From assembly GCF_021343995.1 (NCBI RefSeq), contig NZ_JAJTTE010000058.1, forward strand, positions 1 through 42,586: a stretch of DNA of 42,586 bases, read 5' to 3'. The notes under the pieces were generated by a model. The model saw only the letters and a program-made list of their open reading frames with translations. It searched no databases and was not told the DNA's origin. The position numbers and the translations under genes are program-made. Each line of letters opens with the position of its first letter. The first letter of the stretch is position 1. Shown here piece after piece: positions 15,565-23,213 of this stretch. This DNA comes from Pseudonocardia terrae (GTDB lineage: Bacteria > Actinomycetota > Actinomycetes > Mycobacteriales > Pseudonocardiaceae).

Positions 15565-16362
15565 TCACCCTCTGCGCAGCAACGCCCAGACGGTCTTGCC
15601 CACGGCGTGCCGGCTCGTGCCCCAGCCGTCGGAGAGCTCGGCGACCACGTGCAGGCCCTGCCCGGTGGCGGTGTCCGGGTCCGGCACGCCGATCCCCTCG
15701 TCCCGCACCCCGACCCGCAGCCCGGCGTCGTCGAGGGTGAGCACCAACGTGCGGCGCCCGCCGCCGTGCACGACGGCGTTGGCCACCAGCTCGTCCGCGA
15801 GCAGCTCGGCGCGGGCGGGGATCCCCCCGGCCAGCTCCCACTCCTGGCAGGCGTCGCGCACCAGTACCCGGGCGTACCGCACCGCAACCACGGTCTCGGG
15901 CAGCCCGGTGCGCCGGCGGACGCGCTCCGGCCGGTGCCCGAGCAGGCCCAGCGCCCGGTCGCGGTCCTCGGCCAGACCGACCTCGCGGAGCACCCCGTTG
16001 CGCCGGAGCGCGGAGGAGAGCGGGCCGGGCGGCGCGACGAGCACGAGCCGGGCGACCGGCCAGCCACCCACCCCGGAGAGGGTGCTGCTGAAGAACGCGA
16101 GCAGCGACGGCACGACCGGCTCGAGGTCCCGCACGTCGACCAGCAGCGAACCCCGGTCGAGCAGCAGCTTGCGCACCGCCGTCTCCGCCTGCGAGGCCGT
16201 GCGTACGGTCAGGGGCCCGACGAGGACGAGGACCGGGACCGGCCCGTCCTCGACGTGGCACGTCAGCTCTTTCCGGAGCAAGCCCGCTCCCCGTGGTCGT
16301 GGTGGAACCCCGGACGGGCCCCCTGCTGGGCCCGTGGGTCGGTACGGGTAACCGGACGTCAC
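15565..16362 (-). CDS. STAS-HATPase fusion protein (partner-switching type)
   Basis: 265 residues from GTG 16362 (GAGAGGGGG upstream); a TTG at 16281 would remove 27 residues. Residues about 35-125 resemble a STAS domain (VPVLVLVGPLTVRTASQAET, LLVDVRDLEPVVPSLLAF). The C-terminal half is a GHKL ATPase of the anti-sigma/serine kinase class: N box ELLADELVANAVVHGG, G1 box VRDEGIGVPDPDTATGQGL. In classical partner switching the STAS antagonist and the HATPase anti-sigma are separate proteins, so their fusion suggests self-regulation or a scaffold. The G1 box is intact, so ATP binding is likely. It is followed upstream by a paralogue of the same layout 37 bp away. Confidence 0.82.
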   Translation of the reverse strand: MTSGYPYRPTGPAGGPSGVPPRPRGAGLLRKELTCHVEDGPVPVLVLVGPLTVRTASQAETAVRKLLLDRGSLLVDVRDLEPVVPSLLAFFSSTLSGVGGWPVARLVLVAPPGPLSSALRRNGVLREVGLAEDRDRALGLLGHRPERVRRRTGLPETVVAVRYARVLVRDACQEWELAGGIPARAELLADELVANAVVHGGGRRTLVLTLDDAGLRVGVRDEGIGVPDPDTATGQGLHVVAELSDGWGTSRHAVGKTVWALLRRG

Positions 16363-16399
16363 CGGATGATGCCCCCTCTCCGCGTCGGGCCCGCCCGCC

Positions 16400-17143
16400 T
16401 CAGACGGGCCCGTCGTCGACGAGCGCCCAGACGGACTTGCCGCTGCCCAGCGGCGTCACGCCCCAGGCCCGGCTGAGCTCCGCGACGGCACGCAGCCCGA
16501 GGCCCTCCGACTCGGCGGTCAGGACCGGACGCGCGGACGACCCGTCCCGCACCGAGATCCAGAGCCCGCGCCGGGAGTGGGCGAGGCCGAACTCCCCCGG
16601 TCCGAGGGTGTGCTGCACCGCGTTGCTGACCAACTCGTTCACCACGATCGCGGCCCGGTCGGCGACGTCGGCCGGGATCTCCCAGTCCTCGCACGCCGCC
16701 CGCAGCATCAGGCGGGCGAAGGGGGCCGCCTCCGGTCCGTGGGGCAGGTCCGTGGTGCGCCGCACCCTCGCGGGACGCCGCTCCAGCAGCGTGCAGGCAT
16801 CGACGAGGTCGCCGGCCACGGGCACCTCACGGTGCCGCCCGGCCTGCCCCATGTCCTCGACGACCCGCCCGGGCCCGAACAGCACCAGCCGGGACGCCGG
16901 CCACCCACCCGTCGCCGCCAGCGCGGCCGGGAAGGACGCCAGCACGGCGGTGGACGACAGACCCAACCCGGAGACGTCGACCAGCAGCCGGCCGCGATCC
17001 AGGAGCTCCTTGCGCAGGACCCGGTCGAGCTGTGGCGCCGTACGGGTCCCGAGGGTCCCCGTGACGGCGAGCACGCGCGCCCCTGCCGCCTCGCTCGCCG
17101 TGATCGTCAGATCCGTGCCCGGTCCGGCCGCCCCGTCCCGCAT
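16400..17143 (-). CDS. STAS-HATPase fusion protein with degenerate ATP site
   Basis: 247 residues, ATG at 17143 with GGAGG 7 nt upstream. STAS-like N-terminus (ARVLAVTGTLGTRTAPQLDR, LLVDVSGLGLSSTAVLASFP) followed by an HATPase domain with N box IVVNELVSNAVQHT. The G1 box reads SVRDGSSARPVL instead of the D-x-G-x-G seen in its neighbour, so ATP binding may be lost or altered. It is divergent from the sigma factor at 17304 with 160 bp between them, and upstream of the intact paralogue on the same strand. The pair looks like an active/degenerate duplicate that may hetero-dimerise, as HATPase anti-sigma factors normally dimerise. Confidence 0.82.
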   Translation of the reverse strand: MRDGAAGPGTDLTITASEAAGARVLAVTGTLGTRTAPQLDRVLRKELLDRGRLLVDVSGLGLSSTAVLASFPAALAATGGWPASRLVLFGPGRVVEDMGQAGRHREVPVAGDLVDACTLLERRPARVRRTTDLPHGPEAAPFARLMLRAACEDWEIPADVADRAAIVVNELVSNAVQHTLGPGEFGLAHSRRGLWISVRDGSSARPVLTAESEGLGLRAVAELSRAWGVTPLGSGKSVWALVDDGPV

Positions 17144-17270
17144 GGCTGTCCTCCGGTCACAGTGTCGCGCGGGGTGTCTCCGCCACCTTCCCCGCCCCGG
17201 CGTCCGCCCGCAACGTCCGAGCGGGCGGCGGGTGGCGCCCCGCCGTTCGCCGAGCACGGCCGCGCGAGCC

Positions 17271-17294
17271 GTTTGTCCTCGGACCACCCGGGTA
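17271..17294 (+). promoter_or_regulatory. SigF-type promoter (GTTT-N15-GGGTA) driving a sigma gene
   Basis: GTTT at 17271-17274, 15-nt spacer, GGGTA at 17290-17294. The GTG start of the sigma factor follows after 9 nt, so the mRNA should be leaderless. Exact match to the known consensus, implying autoregulation or cross-regulation by a SigF-family factor. Confidence 0.78.
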
Positions 17295-17303
17295 GGCGAG
17301 CCC

Positions 17304-18107
17304 GTGCCCACGACCACACCCACCGTGCCGGGGCGTGCCCCCGCCGAGGCCCGTGACGGTCCGCACGCGTACGACGACCTGGAGCCCGTGCTGCGCAAGC
17401 ACGCCGGGACCGGCCCCGAGGACCCCGAGCACGCGCCCCGCCGGGAGTACCTCATCACCCAGTTCCTCCCCCTGGTGCACAACCTCGCCAAGCGGTACTC
17501 GACGTCCGCCGCGGCGGAGGACCTGGAGCAGGCCGGGGTCGTCGGGCTGATCCGGGCCATCGACAACTACGACCCGGACGTCACGGCGGGCGGGCCGCTC
17601 GCCTACCTCGTCCCGAGCATCCGCGGCTCCATGCTGCGCCACCTGCGCGACCACACCTGGGCCCTGCGGGTACCGCGCGCGATCAAGGACCTCACGGTCG
17701 CCGTCAACCGCGCCTCCGTCGACCTCACCCAACGCCTCGGCCGCGCGCCACGGCCCAGCGAGCTCGCCCTCGAGCTGGACCGGCCGCTGGACGACGTCGT
17801 CGAGGCCCTCGACGCCCTGGCCGGCCACCGCGCGGACAGCCTCGACGAGCCCGAGTCCGAGACGGGATTCACCGCGGCGGACCGGCTCGGCGCGTCCGAC
17901 GCGGGCCTCGATCTCGTCGACCACAGCGGTGACCTGCGCCGGCTGATCGCCGAGCTGCCCGAGCGCGAGCGCACGATCCTGCTGCTGCGCTTCTACGGCG
18001 AGCACACCCAGACCCAGATCGCCGAGAAGGTCGGCATCTCGCAGATGCACGTGTCCCGGCTGCTCGCGCGCACGCTGGCGCACCTGCGCGCCCAGCTCGG
18101 CGGCTGA
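17304..18107 (+). CDS. SigF/SigB/SigG-family RNA polymerase sigma factor (copy 1)
   Basis: 267 residues. Region 2: FLPLVHNLAKRYSTSAAAED and LEQAGVVGLIRAIDNYDPD. Region 3: VPRAIKDLTVAVNR and QRLGRAPRPSELALELD. Region 4: LPERERTILLLRFYGEHTQT and GISQMHVSRLLARTLAHLR. It is the most divergent of the four paralogues: it has LRDHTWALRVPRAIKDL where the others have YFRDRTW and VPRRLKDL or VPRRLKEL. GTG at 17304 is chosen because it is the first start after the SigF-type promoter; no convincing ribosome site exists, as expected for a leaderless message. It is divergent from the degenerate STAS-HATPase gene, its most likely regulator by position. Confidence 0.92.
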   Translation: MPTTTPTVPGRAPAEARDGPHAYDDLEPVLRKHAGTGPEDPEHAPRREYLITQFLPLVHNLAKRYSTSAAAEDLEQAGVVGLIRAIDNYDPDVTAGGPLAYLVPSIRGSMLRHLRDHTWALRVPRAIKDLTVAVNRASVDLTQRLGRAPRPSELALELDRPLDDVVEALDALAGHRADSLDEPESETGFTAADRLGASDAGLDLVDHSGDLRRLIAELPERERTILLLRFYGEHTQTQIAEKVGISQMHVSRLLARTLAHLRAQLGG

Positions 18108-18124
18108 GCGGAGACCCCTGCCCG

Positions 18125-18171
18125 CGTCCGGGCGGCGGGCGACGCCCGGGCGCGATCGCGACGCCCGGACG
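18125..18171. terminator. Bidirectional hairpin terminator
   Basis: CGTCCGGGCG (18125-18134) and CGCCCGGACG (18162-18171) are perfect 10-bp inverted arms; an inner GGGCG-A-CGCCC hairpin competes with the outer stem. It lies between the convergent sigma factor and hemerythrin genes. No T tract, as is usual in high-GC actinobacteria. Confidence 0.65.
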
Positions 18172-18191
18172 TCGACGGGGTCCCGGCCGTG

Positions 18192-18698
18192 TCAACCGCT
18201 CTCGCGACCGGTGAGCCGGTCCCGGAGGCGGTCGACGAGACCCACTCCCGGGCCCGCCAGCTTGTGGAACAGCTCCGCGTTCGGCGCGTCGGGGTGCGGG
18301 CGGGTCGGCGCGATCTTCTTGGCCGCCTCGACCTTGCGCCGCAGCTCCAGCAGCGTCTCGTTCGACATCCGCTCCCGCATCTTCGGGAACTGCTGGCCCT
18401 CCTCCTCGGCGTGGTGCCGCAGCGCACGGGTCATGTCGGCCACGAGGATGCCGAACTGCGGGTCGTCGCCGTCGACGCCTTCGAGGTCCTTCATGATCCG
18501 CTCGAGCTTGTTGTGCTCCTCCTTGTCGTGCTCGACGGTGTCGCCGCCGTGGTCGAGGGCATCGGACATCGCCGGGTAGACGTACATCTCCTCGGCCACC
18601 GAGTGCCGCACGATCTCGGCGATGGCGGTGTCGGCCATGTCCCGGCGCTCCTGGGCCACCCGTGTCGCGGGGATGGCCTCCAGCAGCCGCGGCGCCAC
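18192..18698 (-). pseudogene. Hemerythrin-domain protein, 5'-truncated
   Basis: The frame reads as a hemerythrin HHE protein from AIAEIVRHSVAEEMYVYPAM through DKEEHNKLERIMKDLE to MTRALRHHAEEEGQQFPKMR, with the expected Fe-binding His/Glu positions. The N-terminal helix with the first ligand motif (usually 'DHR/DHRE') is absent. The readable homology stops at PRLLEAIPATRVAQERRD, only 21 nt from the divergent catalase ATG at 18720, leaving no space for a promoter. A GTG at 18698 or an ATG at 18638 could still start translation, so a shortened protein cannot be excluded. I judge it a truncated gene, caused by the same deletion that brought it next to the catalase. Confidence 0.65.
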
Positions 18699-18719
18699 CG
18701 AAGCCCCTGAGGAGCCCGC

Positions 18720-19395
18720 ATGTTCCTGCACCGTCAGGAGTTGCAGTTCAAGGCCACCCCCGAGAAGCCCGACGCCGTGTACGCCCGCAAGCTGCAGGAG
18801 GTGCTGGGCGGGCAGTACGGCGAGATCACCGTGGCGATGCAGTACATGTTCCAGGGCTGGAACATGCACACCCCCGGCAAGTACCGCGACCTGGTGTTCG
18901 GCATCGCGTCCGAGGAGATCGGGCACGTCGAGATGCTCGCCACGATGATCGCCCAGCTGCTGGAGACGGCGCCGTTGGGCACCACCGAGGCTCTACCACA
19001 TGACCGACGACCCCGGCGTGCGCGACCTGCTGTCCTTCCTGCTCGCCCGCGACACCATGCACCAGAACATGTGGCTCGCCGCGGCCGAGGAGCTCAAGGA
19101 GACCGGCGCGGAGAAGATGCCCGTACCCAGCAACTTCCCGCAGGGCAAGGAGGCCACCGAGTTCTCCTACCAGTACCTCAACTTCTCCGACGGCGCCCGG
19201 GCCGGCGAGGGCCGCTGGGCCAAGGGCCCGAGCCCGGACGGCAACGGGGAGTTCACCTATCACGAGGGCCCGACGTCGTCGGTGCCGATGCCGCCGCCCA
19301 CCCACCCGGACAGCCGCTTCTACGGCACCACCGAGCTGCCCGACACGATGGAGAAGGCCGCCGGTCTGGCCCAGGACACGCTGAACAAGGAATGA
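18720..19395 (+). pseudogene. Manganese catalase with internal deletion and frameshift
   Basis: The first frame (ATG 18720, TGAGGAG upstream) reads MFLHRQELQFKATPEKPDAV..., YGEITVAMQYMFQGW and IASEEIGHVEMLATMIAQLL, the N-terminal third of a Mn catalase with three ligand positions (Glu, Glu, His). Near 18985-18995 homology jumps to a second frame, LYHMTDDPGVRDLLSFLLAR, DTMHQNMWLAA and the C-terminal tail to 19395. Roughly 70 residues that normally lie between, containing the fourth ligand glutamate, are missing and the frames do not match. Family length is about 290 residues; only about 220 remain. It would have disproportionated hydrogen peroxide. It is either a real decayed gene or an assembly deletion. 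Confidence 0.85.
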
Positions 19396-19420
19396 GCCCA
19401 CTCCCCTGAGCCCCTTGCCG

Positions 19421-19493
19421 TGAGCACGGCGCCGGCTGCTGCGGAACCTGCGGCCGGCGCCGTGCTCATCCGGCGCGGCCGGCGCCGTGCTCA
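19421..19493. terminator. Hairpin with a duplicated right arm
   Basis: TGAGCACGGCGCCGGC (19421-19436) pairs perfectly over 16 bp with GCCGGCGCCGTGCTCA at 19453-19468. An exact second copy of the right arm is at 19478-19493 and overlaps the stop codon of the sigma gene. It lies between the convergent catalase remnant and sigma copy 2 and probably terminates both. Confidence 0.75.
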
Positions 19494-20315
19494 CCCGGCG
19501 GCGTTCGCGGGAAAGTCGTCGAGAAGCTCGGTCCGCAGCCGCTCGAGGGTGCGGGCGAGCAGCCGTGACACGTGCATCTGCGAGATCCCGATCCGCTCCG
19601 CGATCTGTGTCTGGGTCATCTCGCCGAAGAAGCGGAGCAGCAGGATCGTGCGTTCCCGCTCGGGCAACCGGTCCAGCAGCGGGCGCAGGGCGTGCCGGTA
19701 CTCGACGAGCTCGAGCGCGCCGTCGAGCTCGCCGAGCCGGTTCGTGATCGGGTTGTCGGCGTCGTCCTCGCCGAGCACGGCGTCGAGCGACCCGGAGTGC
19801 TGGTTCGCCTCGGCGTCGAGCGCCTCGATGATCTCGTCGACCGGCACGTCGAGGTGCGCGGCCAGCTCGCTCGGCCGGGGAGCCCGCCCGAGCCGTTGCG
19901 ACAGCGGACCGGTCGCCTGGCGGATCGCCACGGCGAGGTCCTTGAGCCGGCGCGGGACCCGCATCGTCCAGGTCCGGTCCCGGAAGTAGCGCAGGATCTC
20001 CCCGCGCACGCACGGCACCAGGTAGCCGAGGAACTCGCCGCGGGCCAGCTCCGGGTCCCAGCGGTCCAGCGCGCTGAGCAGGCCCACCGTGCCGACCTGC
20101 ACCAGGTCCTCCAGGCCGCCCGGGTAGCCGCGGGCGTGCCGGGCGGCGATGTTCCGGACCACCGGCAGGAAGCCCAGCGCCAGCTCCTCCCGCAGCCGGA
20201 CGCGGTCCGGGTGGTCGGCGGGCAGCGAGGCGTACCGCTCCAGGGCGGGCATGAGCCCGATGTACTCGCTCGCGGTCGCCTGCCCCTCGGGCTCGGCGAT
20301 CACCTCGGGGGTCAC
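19491..20315 (-). CDS. SigF/SigB/SigG-family RNA polymerase sigma factor (copy 2)
   Basis: 274 residues from GTG 20315. Region 2: LGFLPVVRNIAARHARGYPG, LEDLVQVGTVGLLSALDRWD, then ILRYFRDRTWTMRVPRRLKD. Region 3: SQRLGRAPRPSELAAHLDVP. Region 4: LPERERTILLLRFFGEMTQT, GISQMHVSRLLARTLERLR. It is very close to copies 3 and 4 and less so to copy 1. No GTTT/GGGTA promoter is found upstream, and no strong ribosome site, so its start is less certain. It lies downstream of the two small unknown genes and copy 3 on the same strand, with gaps of 183, 84 and 76 bp. No classical RsbW-type anti-sigma gene is adjacent. Confidence 0.92.
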   Translation of the reverse strand: MTPEVIAEPEGQATASEYIGLMPALERYASLPADHPDRVRLREELALGFLPVVRNIAARHARGYPGGLEDLVQVGTVGLLSALDRWDPELARGEFLGYLVPCVRGEILRYFRDRTWTMRVPRRLKDLAVAIRQATGPLSQRLGRAPRPSELAAHLDVPVDEIIEALDAEANQHSGSLDAVLGEDDADNPITNRLGELDGALELVEYRHALRPLLDRLPERERTILLLRFFGEMTQTQIAERIGISQMHVSRLLARTLERLRTELLDDFPANAAG

Positions 20316-20498
20316 GGGCGCGGTCCGGGAAGGGGGACGGTCGTGGGGCGCACAGGGGGTTCCCTCCGCCGATCGTTCCGACGAGGGCGGTCTGCTTCAC
20401 CCCGGCCCGCCGCGGCGAGCACTGTCGACGGTACGGCCGCACCCCTGCTGTGCGCGCGTCGAACTGCCCGGACCTGCGGAAACGGCCCCGGAGGTGGG

Positions 20499-20804
20499 TC
20501 AGCAGCGCGGCGCGGGGCCCGGCCCGGCGGACATCCGCTGGATCCGGCGCAGCACGTCCGTGCTCGGGAAGCAGCCCTCGCGCGACTTCTGGATGAGCAC
20601 CTCGACGTACTCGGGCACCATGTGCGCCGGGATCGACTCCTCGATGATGTCGAGCTGGGTGCCGCTGGGGAACGGGTCCTGGCGCACCGTGTCGAGCAGG
20701 AAGCCGATGAACATCTCGCGCGGGTGCGGGCGTGCGGTGGCGCCGTCGTCGCTGCCGTCGTCGCTGCCCCGGCGCTGCGTGGTCGGCCGGTCGGTCGAGG
20801 TCAT
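20499..20804 (-). CDS. Conserved-looking small protein of unknown function
   Basis: 101 residues, ATG at 20804 with GGGGAGCG upstream. The first 30 residues are disordered (DDGSDDGATARPHPRE); the rest is folded-looking: MFIGFLLDTVRQDPFPSGTQ, IIEESIPAHMVPEYVEVLIQ, then FPSTDVLRRIQRM. No family recognised. It lies between two sigma genes transcribed in the same direction, so a regulator of them is conceivable, but nothing in the sequence shows it. Confidence 0.75.
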   Translation of the reverse strand: MTSTDRPTTQRRGSDDGSDDGATARPHPREMFIGFLLDTVRQDPFPSGTQLDIIEESIPAHMVPEYVEVLIQKSREGCFPSTDVLRRIQRMSAGPGPAPRC

Positions 20805-20888
20805 GGTCGCTCCCCGTGGGTCCGTCGGTCCGGGCGCATCACCCGATCGGAGAACGGGTTCCCGGCCGGGCCCGTCCCTAACCGTCCG

Positions 20889-21191
20889 TCACGGGCCTTC
20901 GGCGGCCTCGTTCCGGAGCTCCTCGGAGTAGGCCACGGGATGGTTCTGACCGCGCTCGGTGAACCACTCGTTGAGCGCCGCCGCGATCACGTCGTGCTCG
21001 GCCCAGGTGGGCTCGCGGCGCAGCTCCAGCGTCTCGCGCAGCTCGTCCTCGCTCAGCATCCCGCCGAGGGCCACCTGCGCCGTCCAGAGGTCGCGCAGGC
21101 CGAGCTCGCACAGCGCGAAGCCCGCGCGCAGGGCCGGTGCCGAGCGCATCGTCTCCGCCGCCCGTGCCCGCTCTCCCCCGTCGTCGCTCAT
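20889..21191 (-). CDS. Small acidic helical protein of unknown function
   Basis: 100 residues. ATG at 21191 is chosen over an upstream GTG-type start because the preceding 14 residues are low complexity. The body reads AGFALCELGLRDLWTAQVAL, then EDELRETLELRREP and EHDVIAAALNEWFTERGQNH. Mostly helical and net negative, with no recognised family. It is 76 bp after sigma copy 3 and 84 bp before the 101-residue gene, all on the minus strand. Confidence 0.75.
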   Translation of the reverse strand: MSDDGGERARAAETMRSAPALRAGFALCELGLRDLWTAQVALGGMLSEDELRETLELRREPTWAEHDVIAAALNEWFTERGQNHPVAYSEELRNEAAEGP

Positions 21192-21267
21192 CCCGGCCAC
21201 ACCGCCCGTATTGCCGGTGGATGAGGTTCCCAATCGTCTTTGCGGCCCGACACCCGCGTCCGGGCTC

Positions 21268-22089
21268 TCACCCGCGGTCCTCGGTCAGCCCCTCGCGCAA
21301 CCGCGCCAGGGTGCGCGCGAGCAACCGGGAGACGTGCATCTGGGAGATGCCGAAGTGCTCGGCGATCTGGGTCTGCGTCCGGTCGCCGAAGAAGCGCATG
21401 GTCAGGATGCCGCGCTCGCGCTCCGGCAGCTCGGCGATCAGCGGGCGCAGCGCCTCGCGGTCCTCCACCTTCTCGAGGTTCCGGTCGAGATCGCCGAGGG
21501 TGTCGACGACGCCGGTGCCGGGCTCGTCGCCGGCCACCGCCTCCAGCGGGGAGGTGTGCTGGTTGGCCTTGGCGGTCAGCGCCTCGACGATCTCGCCGAC
21601 GTCGACGCCCAGGTGCCGGGCGAGCTCGCTCGGCTTCGGGGCCCGGCCGAGCCGGTGCGACAGCGGGCCGGTGGCCCGGGTGATCTCGACGCTGAGCTCC
21701 TTGAGCCGCCGGGGCACCCGCACCGACCAGGTGCGGTCGCGGAAGTAGCGCAGCATCTCGCCGCGGACCGACGGGATGAGGAAGCCGAGGAACTCGCCCT
21801 GCGCCCGTTCGGGGTCCCACCGGTCGATCGCGTTGATCAGGCCCACCGTGCCCACCTGGACCAGGTCCTCCTGCCCGCCGCGGTAGCCCGCGCCGTGCCG
21901 CTTGGCGAGGTTCCGCACCACGGGCAGGAAGGCCACGATCAGCTCGGACCGCAGCCGCGCCCGCTCCGGCGAGCCCTCCGGGAGGGCGGCGAAGCGGCGC
22001 AGCCTCGGCATCTCGTCGACGTACTCGCTGGGCCGGGTGAGCTGCGGGTCCGGCTCGTGGCCGGACTCCGGAAGGGCGTGCACGGACAC
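21268..22089 (-). CDS. SigF/SigB/SigG-family RNA polymerase sigma factor (copy 3)
   Basis: 273 residues from GTG 22089, with GAGGAGCG at proper spacing. The N-terminus contains SEYVDEMPRLRRFA, the element shared by copies 2-4. Region 2: VAFLPVVRNLAKRHGAGYRG, VGTVGLINAIDRWDPERAQG. Region 3: LKELSVEITRATGPLSHRLG, RAPKPSELARHLGVD. Region 4: LPERERGILTMRFFGDRTQT, FGISQMHVSRLLARTLARLR. The region 4 start differs from copies 2 and 4 (GILTMR for TILLLR or TIILLR). It is the first gene of a minus-strand series leading to copy 2. The upstream 253 bp (22090-22342) hold only the palindromes listed separately. Confidence 0.92.
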   Translation of the reverse strand: MSVHALPESGHEPDPQLTRPSEYVDEMPRLRRFAALPEGSPERARLRSELIVAFLPVVRNLAKRHGAGYRGGQEDLVQVGTVGLINAIDRWDPERAQGEFLGFLIPSVRGEMLRYFRDRTWSVRVPRRLKELSVEITRATGPLSHRLGRAPKPSELARHLGVDVGEIVEALTAKANQHTSPLEAVAGDEPGTGVVDTLGDLDRNLEKVEDREALRPLIAELPERERGILTMRFFGDRTQTQIAEHFGISQMHVSRLLARTLARLREGLTEDRG

Positions 22090-22223
22090 GGTTCGCTCCT
22101 CGCCAGGTCGGGGACCGGCGGGCCGGAGCGGTGGGCTGCGCAGGGGTCGCCCGACGGGGACCCGCACGACACCGCGGCTCGGGGGCCGGCTCGCCGGGAG
22201 AGGCCGTCGGTCTCGACCCTCGT

Positions 22224-22267
22224 GATCCGCGGATCCCACCCCGGCGGAAACTCCAAACACCCGGTGT
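22224..22267. promoter_or_regulatory. Two palindromes upstream of sigma copy 3
   Basis: GATCCGCGGATC (22224-22235) is a perfect 12-bp palindrome; ACACC-C-GGTGT (22257-22267) follows 21 bp later. Both lie between the divergent sigma gene and the methyltransferase remnant and could be operator sites. No regulator is known for them. Confidence 0.35.
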
Positions 22268-22342
22268 CCCGGCTCACAGGGCGGCCGCGACCCGCCCCGT
22301 CCGGTGGCACCACGACGGCGCCCGCCGCCCTACCGTCGTCCG

Positions 22343-22575
22343 ATGGCGGGTGCGGAGGACCGGGCGTGGGTCGACTCGATGCCCGACGCCTACGCGGACG
22401 GGCTGGAGACGCCCGACGGTTCGCTGGGAGCAGGCCGACGCTGCGGGTCCAGATCGCGGAGCGGGGCGGGTCGGCGGCCGCGCTCCGCACGGTGCGCGGC
22501 ACGATGACCGCGCTGCTCGGACGTGGCGAGGTCCGCGGGGAGATGGCCGCGTACCTGGTGGAGGCGCGGCCGTAG
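22343..22575 (+). pseudogene. SAM-dependent methyltransferase remnant
   Basis: ATG 22343 begins MAGAEDRAWVDSMPDAYADG, which resembles the N-terminus of class I methyltransferases ('W..SMP..YD..L'). After about 25 codons the resemblance stops. In another frame the end reads TLRVQIAERGGSAAALRTVR, then RGEVRGEMAAYLVEARP and TAG at 22573-22575, like a methyltransferase C-terminus. The two pieces are out of frame (233 nt apart end to end), and the entire SAM-binding core is missing, some 150-200 residues if the family size is usual. It looks like a gene with one large internal deletion. Assignment from such short pieces is tentative. Confidence 0.5.
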
Positions 22576-22579
22576 CGGT

Positions 22580-22984
22580 TCAGGCCGCCGGGCCCTCCAG
22601 CGCCGCGTCGAGGGTGGGGGCGAGCCGCAGGACCTGGTCCATCGCGGTGAGGGCCACGGGCCGCAGCACCGCCTTGTTCTCCGCGCCGGTCACCACCACG
22701 AGTGCGGCCGAGCGGTCGCGCGCCGCGCCGTCGAGATCGGCCAGGACCGCGAGCCCGTGCGAGCCGAGGTAGGTCAGGTCCGAGAGGTCGAGGACCAGCC
22801 GCACACCGCGGCCCAGGCACGGCTCCGCGGCCCGGCGCACGGCGTCGGCCTGGGCGACGTCGATCTCGCCGGCGACCGCCAGGACCACCGTGCCCCGCGC
22901 CGGCTCGGCCGTCCGCACCCGCACCCCGTCGACCCGCGCACCGTCCACCCGGAGGTCGACCTCCCGCCATTCGAACGTGCTCAC
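22580..22984 (-). CDS. STAS-domain protein (anti-anti-sigma type)
   Basis: 134 residues from GTG 22984. The STAS core is clear: GTVVLAVAGEIDVAQADAVR, GVRLVLDLSDLTYLGSHGLA, VTGAENKAVLRPVALTAMD. The loop that carries the phosphorylatable serine in SpoIIAA/RsbV ('D..G...L') here reads LTYLGSHGLAVL, with Ser at the expected place. In the known cascade the dephosphorylated antagonist binds the HATPase anti-sigma factor and frees the sigma factor. It lies 230 bp from sigma copy 4, divergent. There is no obvious ribosome site. Confidence 0.85.
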   Translation of the reverse strand: MSTFEWREVDLRVDGARVDGVRVRTAEPARGTVVLAVAGEIDVAQADAVRRAAEPCLGRGVRLVLDLSDLTYLGSHGLAVLADLDGAARDRSAALVVVTGAENKAVLRPVALTAMDQVLRLAPTLDAALEGPAA

Positions 22985-23213
22985 CGGGGTGTCAGCGCAA
23001 CGGGGGCCGGAGGCGTTACACCGGCGCGCGGTGCTCCCCGGCACACTGCCCCGCACATCCGACATGCAGGCGTTCCCGCTTCGGCCGGCTCCCTCTGCTC
23101 CCGCCCTGCGGGCGACCGGCCGCCCGGGTAGCGTTCGCCGCGGCGTCCCGGCGCCGGGGTGAAACAGTCCGCCCGTCGAACCGCATGACCCCACGACGGA
23201 GGGAGCGCCCCAC

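Noticed and set aside
22230..22270. GTTT with spaced GGGAT upstream of sigma copy 3 as a promoter
   Set aside because: Spacing is 17 or 10 nt and the -10 is GGGAT, so the match is too poor.
23126..23130. GGGTA upstream of sigma copy 4 as a SigF-type -10
   Set aside because: The sequence at the -35 position is GC-rich without GTTT.
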